From NCBI GenBank assembly GCA_902595555.1, contig CACJQM010000003.1, forward strand, positions 124,001-188,000: 64,000 bases of DNA, in the 5' to 3' direction. Positions within the stretch are counted from its first letter, which is position 1. Each line of letters begins with the position of its first letter. A program made the translations under genes and the position numbers. Shown here one piece after another: positions 30,386 through 40,432 of the stretch. This DNA is from an uncultured Bacteroidota bacterium (GTDB lineage Bacteria; Bacteroidota; Bacteroidia; Flavobacteriales; Flavobacteriaceae). The notes beneath the pieces are model-generated. The model ran no database searches, was not told the origin of the DNA, and worked only from the letters and a program-made list of their open reading frames with translations.

Positions 30386-31018
30386 ATGGTTCGATTAGGT
30401 GATGATCATGTTTTTCCCTCACCAAGAAGTGCTAATCGGCATGGAGTTGTAGCATATGGTGGAGATCTTCATCCAAATAGAATAATTGAAGCTTATAAAA
30501 ATGGAATTTTTCCGTGGTTCGAATCTGATGATAATTTAGTGTGGTGGAGTCCTGATCCAAGAATGATTTTATATCCTAATAAGATTAAAATTTCAAAAAG
30601 TTTAAATTCTTTCATTAAAAAAACTCCTTTAAAAATTACCTTCAATAAAGACTTTGAGGAAGTAATTGAATCATGCTCAAACATCAAAAGACTTGGTCAA
30701 AAAGGCACATGGATTACCAAGGGACTTAAAGAGTCTTTCATTAAACTACACGAAAAAGGTTTAGCAATATCTGTTGAGGTATGGGAAAATTCACAAATAG
30801 TAGGTGGTTTATATGGATTGGATTTAGGTGATATTTTTTGTGGTGAGAGTATGTTTTCAAAATCTACAAATTCAAGTAAAGTTGCACTAGTTTATCTTGC
30901 AAAAGAATTAAAAAAAAATAATTATAGGTTTATCGATTGTCAAATTCCCACTGCTCACTTAAAAAGTATGGGTGGTGAAGAAATTTCAAGGGATGAATTT
31001 TTAGCATTGATGACTTGA
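30386..31018 (+). CDS. aat: Leucyl/phenylalanyl-tRNA-protein transferase
   Basis: VVAYGGDLHPNRIIEAYKNGIFPWFESDDNLVWWSPDPRMIL; GGLYGLDLGDIFCGESMFS. Confidence 0.95.
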   Translation: MVRLGDDHVFPSPRSANRHGVVAYGGDLHPNRIIEAYKNGIFPWFESDDNLVWWSPDPRMILYPNKIKISKSLNSFIKKTPLKITFNKDFEEVIESCSNIKRLGQKGTWITKGLKESFIKLHEKGLAISVEVWENSQIVGGLYGLDLGDIFCGESMFSKSTNSSKVALVYLAKELKKNNYRFIDCQIPTAHLKSMGGEEISRDEFLALMT

Positions 31019-31705
31019 TAAATATTTTGAAATTGACTCAATTGTATAGGATTCCTGAATAGTATATTTTCCAATTGAATATCTTTCCAAATATTTTAAA
31101 TAAGCTCCACTTTTTACTTTTTTACCAAAATCATCTGCAAGAGATCTGATATAAGTTCCCTTAGAACATTTTATCTTAAAATCAAACTCAGGAAAATTAT
31201 TATTTAACATCTCAAATTCATTAATGGTAACTTTTCTATAATCAATATCTACTTTTTCACCTTTTCTAGCAATTTCATATAAACGTTTACCCTTGAACTT
31301 GAGTGCCGAATAAATAGGAGGCCTCTGTTTTATTTTTCCAGTAAAGGCTTTCAATGTTTTGATAACTAAATCTTCATCTATGTGATTAACTGGAAAACTC
31401 TTATCAAAATCCGTCTCCATGTCAAAAGAAGGGGTTGTTTTACCAAAACAGAATGTTGCTAAATATGTTTTTTCAAGATTTTGTAAATCTTCAATAAATT
31501 TAGTTTTTTTTCCTGTACAGATTAAAAGTAATCCTGTTGCTAAAGGATCTAATGTTCCTGCATGTCCAACTTTAATTTTCTTGATTTTGAAGGTTTTTTT
31601 AAAATCATTTCTAAGTTTCTTTACAACATCAAATGAAGTCCAATTTAATGGTTTAAAGACTGGAATAATTAGTCCATCAACAACAGATTTTTTATTAAAA
31701 ATCAT
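31001..31705 (-). CDS. truB: tRNA pseudouridine(55) synthase TruB
   Basis: FKPLNWTSFDVVKKLR...VGHAGTLDPLATGLLLICTGKKTK; start likely at internal MIFNKKS. Confidence 0.95.
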   Translation of the reverse strand: MIFNKKSVVDGLIIPVFKPLNWTSFDVVKKLRNDFKKTFKIKKIKVGHAGTLDPLATGLLLICTGKKTKFIEDLQNLEKTYLATFCFGKTTPSFDMETDFDKSFPVNHIDEDLVIKTLKAFTGKIKQRPPIYSALKFKGKRLYEIARKGEKVDIDYRKVTINEFEMLNNNFPEFDFKIKCSKGTYIRSLADDFGKKVKSGAYLKYLERYSIGKYTIQESYTIESISKYLSSHQC

Positions 31706-32496
31706 TGTATTAATGAATATGAAATTGAAATTATCCCTACTAGAAGACAATAAATTGAAAAGTAAATAAGCTTACTTTTTTTTACCAAAAATATCATCCA
31801 TTTACATGCGTAATATCCAGAAATTAGTGCAGACATGAATCCGACAATGTAGTTAATTAGAATTGTCTCCTCGATAATTAGATTGTCATAAATAATCATT
31901 TTCATTGAAGAACCAACTATAATTGGTATTACCATTAAAAAAGAAAACTTTGCAGCCAAATCTCTATTAACACCTAAAAATAATGATGTTGCAATTGTTG
32001 ATCCACTTCTAGATATTCCAGGTAATATTGCAAAAGCCTGTGCGATACCAATTATAATCGCATTCTTTGTGCTAATTTTTTTATTCAAATCATTCATTTT
32101 GTCAGATATAAATAATAACAATGATGTGACAATTAGCATTGATCCAACTAAAATTAAGTTACCGTTAAATAATTGGTTTATTTTGTCTTCATAGAAAAAC
32201 CCAACTAAACCTGCTGGTATCATTGAAATAATTATCATTAAAGAAAAGTTGAAATTTTCATCTTTTTTAAATTTTAACAAACTACTTAATATCTTTTTTA
32301 CATCATCCCAAAAATAAATTATGGTGCTCATAGCGGTTGCCAAATGCAGTATAAGTGTAAAGAATAAACCATTATTAGAATCAAAAGAAAAATTTAAAAT
32401 TTCTTTAAAAATTTCGATATGACCACTAGACGATACAGGTAAAAATTCTGTTAATCCCTGAACTATACCAAGTATGAAAGATTTAATAATTTCCAA
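31702..32496 (-). CDS. uppP: Undecaprenyl-diphosphatase
   Basis: GIVQGLTEFLPVSSSGHIEI; AILPGISRSGSTIATSLFLGV. Confidence 0.95.
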   Translation of the reverse strand: MEIIKSFILGIVQGLTEFLPVSSSGHIEIFKEILNFSFDSNNGLFFTLILHLATAMSTIIYFWDDVKKILSSLLKFKKDENFNFSLMIIISMIPAGLVGFFYEDKINQLFNGNLILVGSMLIVTSLLLFISDKMNDLNKKISTKNAIIIGIAQAFAILPGISRSGSTIATSLFLGVNRDLAAKFSFLMVIPIIVGSSMKMIIYDNLIIEETILINYIVGFMSALISGYYACKWMIFLVKKSKLIYFSIYCLLVGIISISYSLIQ

Positions 32497-32497
32497 T

Positions 32498-32722
32498 TTA
32501 CTCTGGTTTTGTTAGAATGGCATAAACCTCAATTATAAAGCCCAAGATAACTAACATTGGAGCTAGTCTAATTCTCCTAAAACTATATATTTCTTCATTA
32601 AAAATATTTGGATCCTCACTACCTCCTCCAGACATTAGAATAAAACCAAGGGCAATAAAAAAGATTCCAATTAACATGAATTTATAGTTTCTTTTACCAA
32701 ATAATAATTTCTTTTTTTCCAT
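32498..32722 (-). CDS. DUF3098 domain membrane protein
   Basis: LFGKRNYKFMLIGIFFIALGFILMSGGGSEDPNIFNEEIYSFRRIRLAPMLVILGF. Confidence 0.85.
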   Translation of the reverse strand: MEKKKLLFGKRNYKFMLIGIFFIALGFILMSGGGSEDPNIFNEEIYSFRRIRLAPMLVILGFIIEVYAILTKPE

Positions 32723-33585
32723 TAATATAATTTATCAATTTTTGAGTTAAGGAACCTAGTTGTTATGATGTTTGTTGAAATAAATGAAATAATAAAACTA
32801 AGGATAAAGGATGTTACAACAGATATTATCATTGAATTTTGGATAATATATATATCAATATTAAAATAATTTAAATTGAAATAAATTATAAGTGATACAA
32901 AAAAAGCTGATGAAATAATTGCACTTAAAAAACCTAACTTAATTTGTGTTAATATGAAAGGTCTTTTTATAAAAGATTTTGTTGCGCCAACAAGTTGCAT
33001 TGTTTTGATTGTCATCCTTTTTGAGTAGATTGAAAGTCTTATGGTGTTGTTTATTAATAATATTGATATAAAAACGAAAAATATAGCCAATACCAATACC
33101 CAGTCTTTAACTTTTTTAAAATTGTCATTAATTAAAAAAATAAGCGGAGCATCATAGGAAACTTCGTAAACAAAATCTTCTTTTTCAAATATTTTAACTA
33201 CATCATTTATATAAGATGTTTCAACCTTGTTTGCATAAAAGTAAATATCTATTGAATTGAGTAATGGATTATAACCTAAATATTCAACAAAATTCTCACC
33301 AATCTCAGAGTTGAATTTTACAGCTGCATCATCTTTAGAAGTATATACAAATTCCTTTATTCCATCATCAATACTCAGTTTTTTTTCAAATTGAGATAGC
33401 TCTATTTTACTGGCCTCATCTTTAAAGAAAACAACAACTGGAATTTTTTCTTTAAAGTCATCAACAATTTTATTGCTATTAAGAACAAAAAACACAAATG
33501 ATGATAAGAAAAATAAAACAGTTGAAATACTAATAACAACCAAAAAATAGTTTGAAAAAATTCTGTTTGAGCTTGATGATGACAA
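32722..33585 (-). CDS. ftsX: Cell division permease FtsX
   Basis: Four TM; SIYSKRMTIKTMQLVGATKSFIKRPFI; TTG start. Confidence 0.9.
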   Translation of the reverse strand: MSSSSSNRIFSNYFLVVISISTVLFFLSSFVFFVLNSNKIVDDFKEKIPVVVFFKDEASKIELSQFEKKLSIDDGIKEFVYTSKDDAAVKFNSEIGENFVEYLGYNPLLNSIDIYFYANKVETSYINDVVKIFEKEDFVYEVSYDAPLIFLINDNFKKVKDWVLVLAIFFVFISILLINNTIRLSIYSKRMTIKTMQLVGATKSFIKRPFILTQIKLGFLSAIISSAFFVSLIIYFNLNYFNIDIYIIQNSMIISVVTSFILSFIISFISTNIITTRFLNSKIDKLY

Positions 33586-33643
33586 AAGATAATCTTTATT
33601 GTTTGTAAAAATAATAAAGCTATTTAATTTATATGAACTTTTA

Positions 33644-33671
33644 TTGTTTTAGCTTTAAAACATTATTTTTG
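33644..33671 (+). promoter_or_regulatory. Bacteroidetes-type promoter of leuS
   Basis: TTG(33644-33646)-N17-TATTTTTG(33664-33671). Confidence 0.6.
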
Positions 33672-33686
33672 TTTTTTTAGTTTAAA

Positions 33687-36377
33687 ATGTCTTACAATTT
33701 TATCGAAATAGAAGAAAAATGGCAGAAGTATTGGCTAGACAATAAAACTTTTAAAGCTGATAATAATTCTGAAAAACCTAAATATTACGTTTTAGATATG
33801 TTTCCATATCCATCTGGTTCTGGACTTCATGTTGGTCATCCTCTAGGTTATATAGCATCTGACATAGTTTCTAGATTCAAAAGAAGTAAAGGTTTTAATG
33901 TCCTTCATCCAATGGGTTTTGATTCATTTGGACTACCTGCTGAGCAATATGCTGTCAAAACAGGAAAACACCCCAAAAAAACAACAGAAGAAAATGTTGT
34001 CAGATTTAAAAATCAATTGAATAAATTAGGTTTATCATTTGATTGGGATAGAGAAATTAAAACAAGCGATAGTAGTTATTATCGTTGGACTCAGTGGATT
34101 TTTTTAAAATTATTCAACAGTTATTATGATCAGCAGCTTAATAAAGCTCAACCCATAGAAAAATTAAAAATTCCAAAAAACCTGAATGACGAAGAAAAAG
34201 AGTCTTTTATAGATTCTAAAAGGTTAGCGTATGTTGACACAATAGATGTTAATTGGTGTGAGGAATTGGGAACTGTACTTGCTAATGAAGAGGTTATAGG
34301 TGGTTTAAGTGAAAGAGGAGGATTTCCTGTCGTTAAAAGACCGATGAAACAATGGGTCATGAGAATAACAGATTATGCAGATAGATTACTTGATGATTTA
34401 TCCGAATTGGACTGGCCTGAATCTATAAAATTATCTCAACAAAACTGGATTGGAAAGTCCGAGGGAGCTGAAATAAAGTTTTCAATTGATAATAATAATT
34501 CTATTGAGGTATTTACAACTAGGCCAGATACAATTTTTGGTGCAACATATTTAGTATTAGCACCTGAACATCCTTTGATAAATCATATAACCACTGATGA
34601 ATATAGAAAATCAATAAGTCATTATGTTGAACAGGCTTCAAAAAAAAGTGATTTAGAGAGGCAAGAAAACGAAAAAAATAAAACAGGTGTTTTCACTGGA
34701 GCTTTTGCATTAAATCCTATTTCAAACGAAAAAATCCCTGTATGGATATCCGATTATGTTCTTTTTTCTTACGGTACTGGCGCTATAATGGCAGTGCCTG
34801 CACATGATGAAAGAGATAATGAGTTTGCAAAAAAATTTAACCTCAAAATAATTAAAGTAATTGATGGTGGCAATGGCGATGAGTGTTACAAGGGTAATGG
34901 TTCCATGATTAATTGTGGAGAATATGACGGAATTGATAATATAAAATTCAAATCGATTGTAGTTGAAAAATTAGAAAGTGAAAACAAAGGAAATAAAACG
35001 ACCAATTATAAATTAAGAGATTGGATTTTTACACGTCAAAGATATTGGGGTGAGCCAATTCCAATAATTTACGATGGAAATAAAAAGAAAGCTCTTGAAT
35101 TTAATGAGTTGCCTCTTGAATTACCAGAAGTTGAAAGTTATTTACCAACTAATGACGGTTTGTCGCCCTTGGCAAGGAATAAAGATTGGGTCAATATTTC
35201 AATTAATGGCAAGAATTATAAAAGAGAAACGAATACAATGCCACAGTGGGCTGGATCATGTTGGTATTTTTTAAGATTTATTGATCCTGAAAATAATAAT
35301 GAGTTTGCAAATAAAGATCTCATCAAATATTGGATGCCAGTTGATCTCTATATTGGAGGTGCAGAACATGCCGTTCTTCATTTGCTATATGCAAGATTTT
35401 GGCATAAAGTTCTATTTGACTTGGATTATGTTAGCAGTACTGAACCATTTAAACAACTTGTTAATCAAGGAATGATTTTAGGAAATAGTGCTTTTGCTCA
35501 TAGAATAAAAAATACTAATGATTTCATTTCATTTGATATGCTCAAGGATGAAAAGACACAAAAAATTCATGTTGATATATCATTTGTAGATGAAAAAAAT
35601 AGATTAAATATTGAGAGGTTAAAACAAAACAATCCAGAATTTAATGGTGTAAATTTTATAAAAGGCGAATCATTTTATGTTTCAAGAGATATTGAAAAAA
35701 TGTCTAAATCTAGATATAATGTAATTAGTCCTGATGATATTTGTAAAAGGTATGGAGCTGATACTTTAAGAATGTATGAGATGTTTCTTGGGCCAATAGA
35801 TCAGTCTAAGCCTTGGAATACAGCTGGAATTTCAGGCGTATTTTCTTTTTTGAACAAGTTTTGGAATTTGTTTCATATAAATGAAAAATTTTATGTTAGT
35901 GATGATCAACCCAGTGATGAAGCTTTAAAAATTTATCACAAAACTGTAAAAAAGGTTGTTAATGATATTGATAAATTTTCATTTAACACATCTGTTAGCG
36001 CATTTATGATTTGTATTAATGAGCTATCTTCAATAGGTTGTAATTCCAGAAATATACTATCTAATTTATGTATTTTGCTTTCACCATTTGCCCCTCATAT
36101 TTGTGAGGAAATTTGGTCTCTTCTTGGGAATGATAAATCCATTTCATATGAAAAATATCCAGAATTTGATGAAAAGTTTTTGGAGGAGTCAGTTATTGAA
36201 TACCCTGTTTCTTTCAATGGAAAGCTGCGTTTTAAAATTAGCTTACAAAGCAATATAGAATTAAAAGAAGTTGAAAGTGTGGTTAATAACCATGAGCTAA
36301 CGAATAAATATTTAGACGGTAAATCAATAAAAAAAATAATTTTTGTCCCAAAAAAAATTATAAACGTTGTATATTAA
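33687..36377 (+). CDS. leuS: Leucine-tRNA ligase
   Basis: MFPYPSGSGLHVGHPLGYIASDIV; EKMSKSRYNVISPDD (KMSKS). Confidence 0.97.
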   Translation: MSYNFIEIEEKWQKYWLDNKTFKADNNSEKPKYYVLDMFPYPSGSGLHVGHPLGYIASDIVSRFKRSKGFNVLHPMGFDSFGLPAEQYAVKTGKHPKKTTEENVVRFKNQLNKLGLSFDWDREIKTSDSSYYRWTQWIFLKLFNSYYDQQLNKAQPIEKLKIPKNLNDEEKESFIDSKRLAYVDTIDVNWCEELGTVLANEEVIGGLSERGGFPVVKRPMKQWVMRITDYADRLLDDLSELDWPESIKLSQQNWIGKSEGAEIKFSIDNNNSIEVFTTRPDTIFGATYLVLAPEHPLINHITTDEYRKSISHYVEQASKKSDLERQENEKNKTGVFTGAFALNPISNEKIPVWISDYVLFSYGTGAIMAVPAHDERDNEFAKKFNLKIIKVIDGGNGDECYKGNGSMINCGEYDGIDNIKFKSIVVEKLESENKGNKTTNYKLRDWIFTRQRYWGEPIPIIYDGNKKKALEFNELPLELPEVESYLPTNDGLSPLARNKDWVNISINGKNYKRETNTMPQWAGSCWYFLRFIDPENNNEFANKDLIKYWMPVDLYIGGAEHAVLHLLYARFWHKVLFDLDYVSSTEPFKQLVNQGMILGNSAFAHRIKNTNDFISFDMLKDEKTQKIHVDISFVDEKNRLNIERLKQNNPEFNGVNFIKGESFYVSRDIEKMSKSRYNVISPDDICKRYGADTLRMYEMFLGPIDQSKPWNTAGISGVFSFLNKFWNLFHINEKFYVSDDQPSDEALKIYHKTVKKVVNDIDKFSFNTSVSAFMICINELSSIGCNSRNILSNLCILLSPFAPHICEEIWSLLGNDKSISYEKYPEFDEKFLEESVIEYPVSFNGKLRFKISLQSNIELKEVESVVNNHELTNKYLDGKSIKKIIFVPKKIINVVY

Positions 36378-37459
36378 TTATTATTAATATGGTAAACTAT
36401 CTTGCTTTCAATATTTTCTCCCCTCAATAATTTTTTTAAATTTTTATAATCTTTTTTTATTGATATTTCTTTTTCTGTGAGAATTAGCTTTAATTCACTT
36501 TTAATATTTTTTGCATTAACATCCGATTGAATTAATTCCTTTACTGTTTCTTTATTTAATATTAAGTTCACTAATGAAATAAAATTTATTTTGATAAACA
36601 ATCTAGCTAGAAACATATTGAATGAATTGGTAACGTAACAAACAATTTGCGGTGTACCGATAAGTGCCGTTTCTAAAGTTGCTGTTCCGCTTGTCACTAT
36701 TGCAGCTTTTGAGTTGTTTAATAACTCGTAAGTTTGATTGAATACAATTCTAATATTTTTATTTTTAATTACCTTATTGTATGTTTCCTTTTTAATATGA
36801 TTTAGACCAGCTACAACAAATTCATATTCTTCAAAATCATTCGTAATATCTAGTATTTTGTCCAATATCAAATTAATTTCTTGCTTTCTGCTTCCAGGAA
36901 GAATCGCAATTATCGGTTTTTTATTATTTTTTTTATTAAATGATTTAAGAGACTCATCAATTATGTTTACTAAAGGATGTCCAAAATATTGAACATTGTA
37001 ATTATGTTTTTTTTCATAAAATTCTTTCTCAAATGGTAGGATCACATACATCTGATTAATATATCTCTTTATTGATTTTACACGATTTTCTTTCCAGGCC
37101 CAAATTTGAGGACTAATGTAAAAATAGTTGTTAAAGCTTTTCTTCTTTGCCCATTTGGCAATTCTAAGGTTAAACCCGGGATAATCAATAAAAATTAATT
37201 TATCAGGTTTAAATTTTAATATATCTTTCTTGCAAAAACTTAAATTTTTTAAAATTTTAAAAATATTTTTTAGGACTTCAAGGAAACCCATAAATGCCAG
37301 GTCTTTGTAATGCATTACTAATTCACCACCGGAATTTTTCATAAGGTCACCTCCCCAACATCTTATCTTAGCTTTTGGATTTTGTTGTAAAATTTCTTTG
37401 ATAAGCCTTGAACCATATATATCACCTGAGGGTTCTCCAGCAATAATATAATACTTCAT
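36374..37459 (-). CDS. lpxB: Lipid-A-disaccharide synthase
   Basis: MKYYIIAGEPSGDIYGSRLIKEI; ILPGSRKQEI; IVTSGTATLETAL. Confidence 0.95.
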   Translation of the reverse strand: MKYYIIAGEPSGDIYGSRLIKEILQQNPKAKIRCWGGDLMKNSGGELVMHYKDLAFMGFLEVLKNIFKILKNLSFCKKDILKFKPDKLIFIDYPGFNLRIAKWAKKKSFNNYFYISPQIWAWKENRVKSIKRYINQMYVILPFEKEFYEKKHNYNVQYFGHPLVNIIDESLKSFNKKNNKKPIIAILPGSRKQEINLILDKILDITNDFEEYEFVVAGLNHIKKETYNKVIKNKNIRIVFNQTYELLNNSKAAIVTSGTATLETALIGTPQIVCYVTNSFNMFLARLFIKINFISLVNLILNKETVKELIQSDVNAKNIKSELKLILTEKEISIKKDYKNLKKLLRGENIESKIVYHINNN

Positions 37460-37460
37460 A

Positions 37461-38231
37461 TTAAAGATTCCAGGATTTAATTTTGTCAATTACCTCATAG
37501 TTGGTCAAATCAAACTTAACAGGTACAACAGAAACAAAACCATTTTTCAAAGCCCATTCATCAGATTCAGTTGACTTATCATTATTAATAAATTCACCTG
37601 TCAACCAATAGTATTCTCTACCTTGTGGGTTGGTTCTTTTATCAAATTTTTCAATCCAATAAGCATTTGCTTGATTACAAACTTTTATTCCTTTTATTTC
37701 TTTCTTTTCCAAATTAGGAATATTCACATTCAATGCAGTTCCTGATGGTATGCCCTCAGATAAGGCTTTGATGGTGATTTTCTTGGCAATATCTTTAATC
37801 CTTTCAAAATTTGCTTTCCAACTATAGTCAAGTAATGAAAAGCCAATAGCAGGAACCCCTTCAATGCTAGCTTCAATTGCTGCGCTCATGGTTCCAGAAT
37901 AGATTACATTAATTGATGCATTTGAGCCATGGTTGATGCCAGACACACACAAATCAGGCTTTTTTTGAAGAATCTCATTAATTCCTAGTTTAACACAATC
38001 AGCAGGTGTGCCGGAGCAAGAATATTCTATTTGAGGCCCATCATCGATTTTTATTTTATGACATTGTAATGTTGAATTTATTGTTATGGCATGCCCCATT
38101 GCAGATTGAGGACTGTCAGGCGCTACAACTACAACATCACCAATTTCATTCATTACTGAAATTAATGTTCTAATTCCAGGAGCAGTTATACCATCATCAT
38201 TTGTAACTAAAATTAAAGGTTTATCAGCCAT
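37461..38231 (-). CDS. surE: 5'/3'-nucleotidase SurE
   Basis: PLILVTNDDGITAPGIRTLI; GTPADCVKLGI; SGINHGSNASINVIYSGTMSAAIEA. Confidence 0.96.
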   Translation of the reverse strand: MADKPLILVTNDDGITAPGIRTLISVMNEIGDVVVVAPDSPQSAMGHAITINSTLQCHKIKIDDGPQIEYSCSGTPADCVKLGINEILQKKPDLCVSGINHGSNASINVIYSGTMSAAIEASIEGVPAIGFSLLDYSWKANFERIKDIAKKITIKALSEGIPSGTALNVNIPNLEKKEIKGIKVCNQANAYWIEKFDKRTNPQGREYYWLTGEFINNDKSTESDEWALKNGFVSVVPVKFDLTNYEVIDKIKSWNL

Positions 38232-38329
38232 TCTTGGTATAGTTATTGGACAAAAGTAACTAATTCAATATACTTTTATACAAAACACTAATTCTAATAT
38301 TTAAATTTATTTATTTTTATAAGTTCTTG

Positions 38330-40432
38330 ATGAAATTTAATTTTTTACATATTGTAGCAATCGTAGCGATCATCTTATTTGGATTCTCATTTTCTGAAGA
38401 AAAATTTTCTGATCCAAATAAGGAAAAGTTATTAATTGAAGTGGTAAAGTATGTAGTTGAAAAAGGTCATTACAGTACATTAGATATAAATGATGACATT
38501 TCTGAGAAAATTTACAATACTTATTTAGAGCAACTCGATGCACAAAAAAGGTTTTTTCTTCAATCAGATATAAGACAATTTGAAAAATATAAGTTTAAAC
38601 TTGATGACCAACTAAAAGATCAAGATTTAACGTTTTTTAATTTAGTTTACGAAACTTCTAGGAAAAGAATAAATGAAGTAAAGCTTTATTACGAAGAGAT
38701 TATGAATAATAGTTTTGATTTTTCTTCAAATGAAGATATAAACTTAGACTTTGAAAATAAATCTTATGCAAGAAATAGTAATGAGATTAAAAATAGATGG
38801 AGAAAACAACTTAAGTATTCTACGCTCGATATAATTAGTTTAAAGCTTGGAGATTCTATTAAAGTAATTGATAATAAAACTAGAAATGAGTCTATGAGTC
38901 TGATTAAAAAAAATACTGATGATTTTTTCGATTATGTTGAAGAGATGGATAGGGATGATTGGTTTGCAAACTATATTAATGCATTTTTAAATCAATTAGA
39001 TCCACACACGGTGTATTTTAATCCTGAAGATAAGGATAGGTTTGACACCAATATCTCTGGTAAATTTGATGGAATAGGAGCCAGGCTACAAAAAACTGAA
39101 GGAACAGTTAAGATAGTGGATATCATTGTTGGTGGACCAATATGGAAAGATAAATTACTTGATGTTGGTGATATAATTTTAAAGGTTGCTCAGGAAAACC
39201 AAGATCCAGTTAATATAATTGGAATGAAGCTTGACGATGCTATAAAATTAATAAAGGGCCCAGCAGATTCATTTGTTACATTAACAGTCAAAAAAATTTC
39301 AGGTGAAATAAAAGATGTTTTAATTAAACGTGGTGTTGTAGAACTGGAGGAGTTGTATGCTAAATCAACACTAATTAATAAGGGTGATAAAAATTACGGA
39401 TATATAAGTCTTCCCAAATTTTACATTGATTTTTCTGATAGAAAAAGTAGAAATTCAGCTAATGACGTTAAGAACGAAATAATCAAGTTAAAAAATAATG
39501 GTATTAGTGGTCTCATACTAGATTTGAGAAATAATGGAGGTGGAGCTTTGCAAACAGTGGTTGACATGACGGGTCTATTTATTGAAAGAGGTCCAATAGT
39601 TCAGGTTAAATCTACAGGAAATAGAAAACAAATATTATATGATAAAGATCCTCAAGTTGTATGGGACGGTCCTTTGGTCATATTGATGAATAAAATGTCA
39701 GCATCAGCATCTGAAATCCTGGCTGGTGCGTTACAGGATTATAATCGTGCAGTAATCATTGGTAATGAAAAATCTTTCGGCAAAGGAACAGTTCAAAATG
39801 TCATTGATTTAAATCGATTTATCTCTAACTCTTCTTATGATTTAGGAGCTTTAAAAATAACCACTGATAAGTTTTACAGAATAAATGGAGAATCTGTTCA
39901 GCTTGAAGGTGTCAAAAGTGATATAGTAATTCCTGATTCATATAAGTATATTTTCAATGGAGAAAAAGATGAAAAAAATCCCTTACAATGGGACAAAATT
40001 ACCCCTGCAAACTTTGATAAGTGGGCAAAAAGAGATTATTTAAATAAAATATCTTCAGAGAACCAGAGTAGAATAGATAATGATGATTATTATTCACTAA
40101 TAAATGATAGGGCACAATGGTTAAAAGATCAACAATCGAATAAAACTATCTCACTAAACTTTAATTCATATAACAACTTTTTGACTAAACAAAGAGAAAA
40201 AAATAAAAGATTTGAAAGTTTAAATAAGTACGAAAACACCTTAAATTTCAAGCTCTTAAAAACAGAAAAACAATACATAATGTCAAACAAAGAGCTTCTA
40301 AGCAGTAGAAATAGATGGCACAGAAACTTAACAAAAGACCTTTATCTTGAAGAAGGTGTTAAAGCCCTAGAAATGTTATCTTTATTAGACAAGAATATTA
40401 TTCTTGCGAATAATGACAAACTGTTAAAGTGA
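38330..40432 (+). CDS. prc: Carboxy-terminal processing peptidase (tail-specific protease, S41)
   Basis: PDZ plus S41 motifs; ILMNKMSASASEILAGALQDYNRAVIIGNEKSFGKGTVQ. Confidence 0.93.
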   Translation: MKFNFLHIVAIVAIILFGFSFSEEKFSDPNKEKLLIEVVKYVVEKGHYSTLDINDDISEKIYNTYLEQLDAQKRFFLQSDIRQFEKYKFKLDDQLKDQDLTFFNLVYETSRKRINEVKLYYEEIMNNSFDFSSNEDINLDFENKSYARNSNEIKNRWRKQLKYSTLDIISLKLGDSIKVIDNKTRNESMSLIKKNTDDFFDYVEEMDRDDWFANYINAFLNQLDPHTVYFNPEDKDRFDTNISGKFDGIGARLQKTEGTVKIVDIIVGGPIWKDKLLDVGDIILKVAQENQDPVNIIGMKLDDAIKLIKGPADSFVTLTVKKISGEIKDVLIKRGVVELEELYAKSTLINKGDKNYGYISLPKFYIDFSDRKSRNSANDVKNEIIKLKNNGISGLILDLRNNGGGALQTVVDMTGLFIERGPIVQVKSTGNRKQILYDKDPQVVWDGPLVILMNKMSASASEILAGALQDYNRAVIIGNEKSFGKGTVQNVIDLNRFISNSSYDLGALKITTDKFYRINGESVQLEGVKSDIVIPDSYKYIFNGEKDEKNPLQWDKITPANFDKWAKRDYLNKISSENQSRIDNDDYYSLINDRAQWLKDQQSNKTISLNFNSYNNFLTKQREKNKRFESLNKYENTLNFKLLKTEKQYIMSNKELLSSRNRWHRNLTKDLYLEEGVKALEMLSLLDKNIILANNDKLLK

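Noticed and set aside
31419-31769. 116-aa ORF antisense to truB/uppP start
   Set aside because: Overlaps two well supported genes; no recognisable family features.
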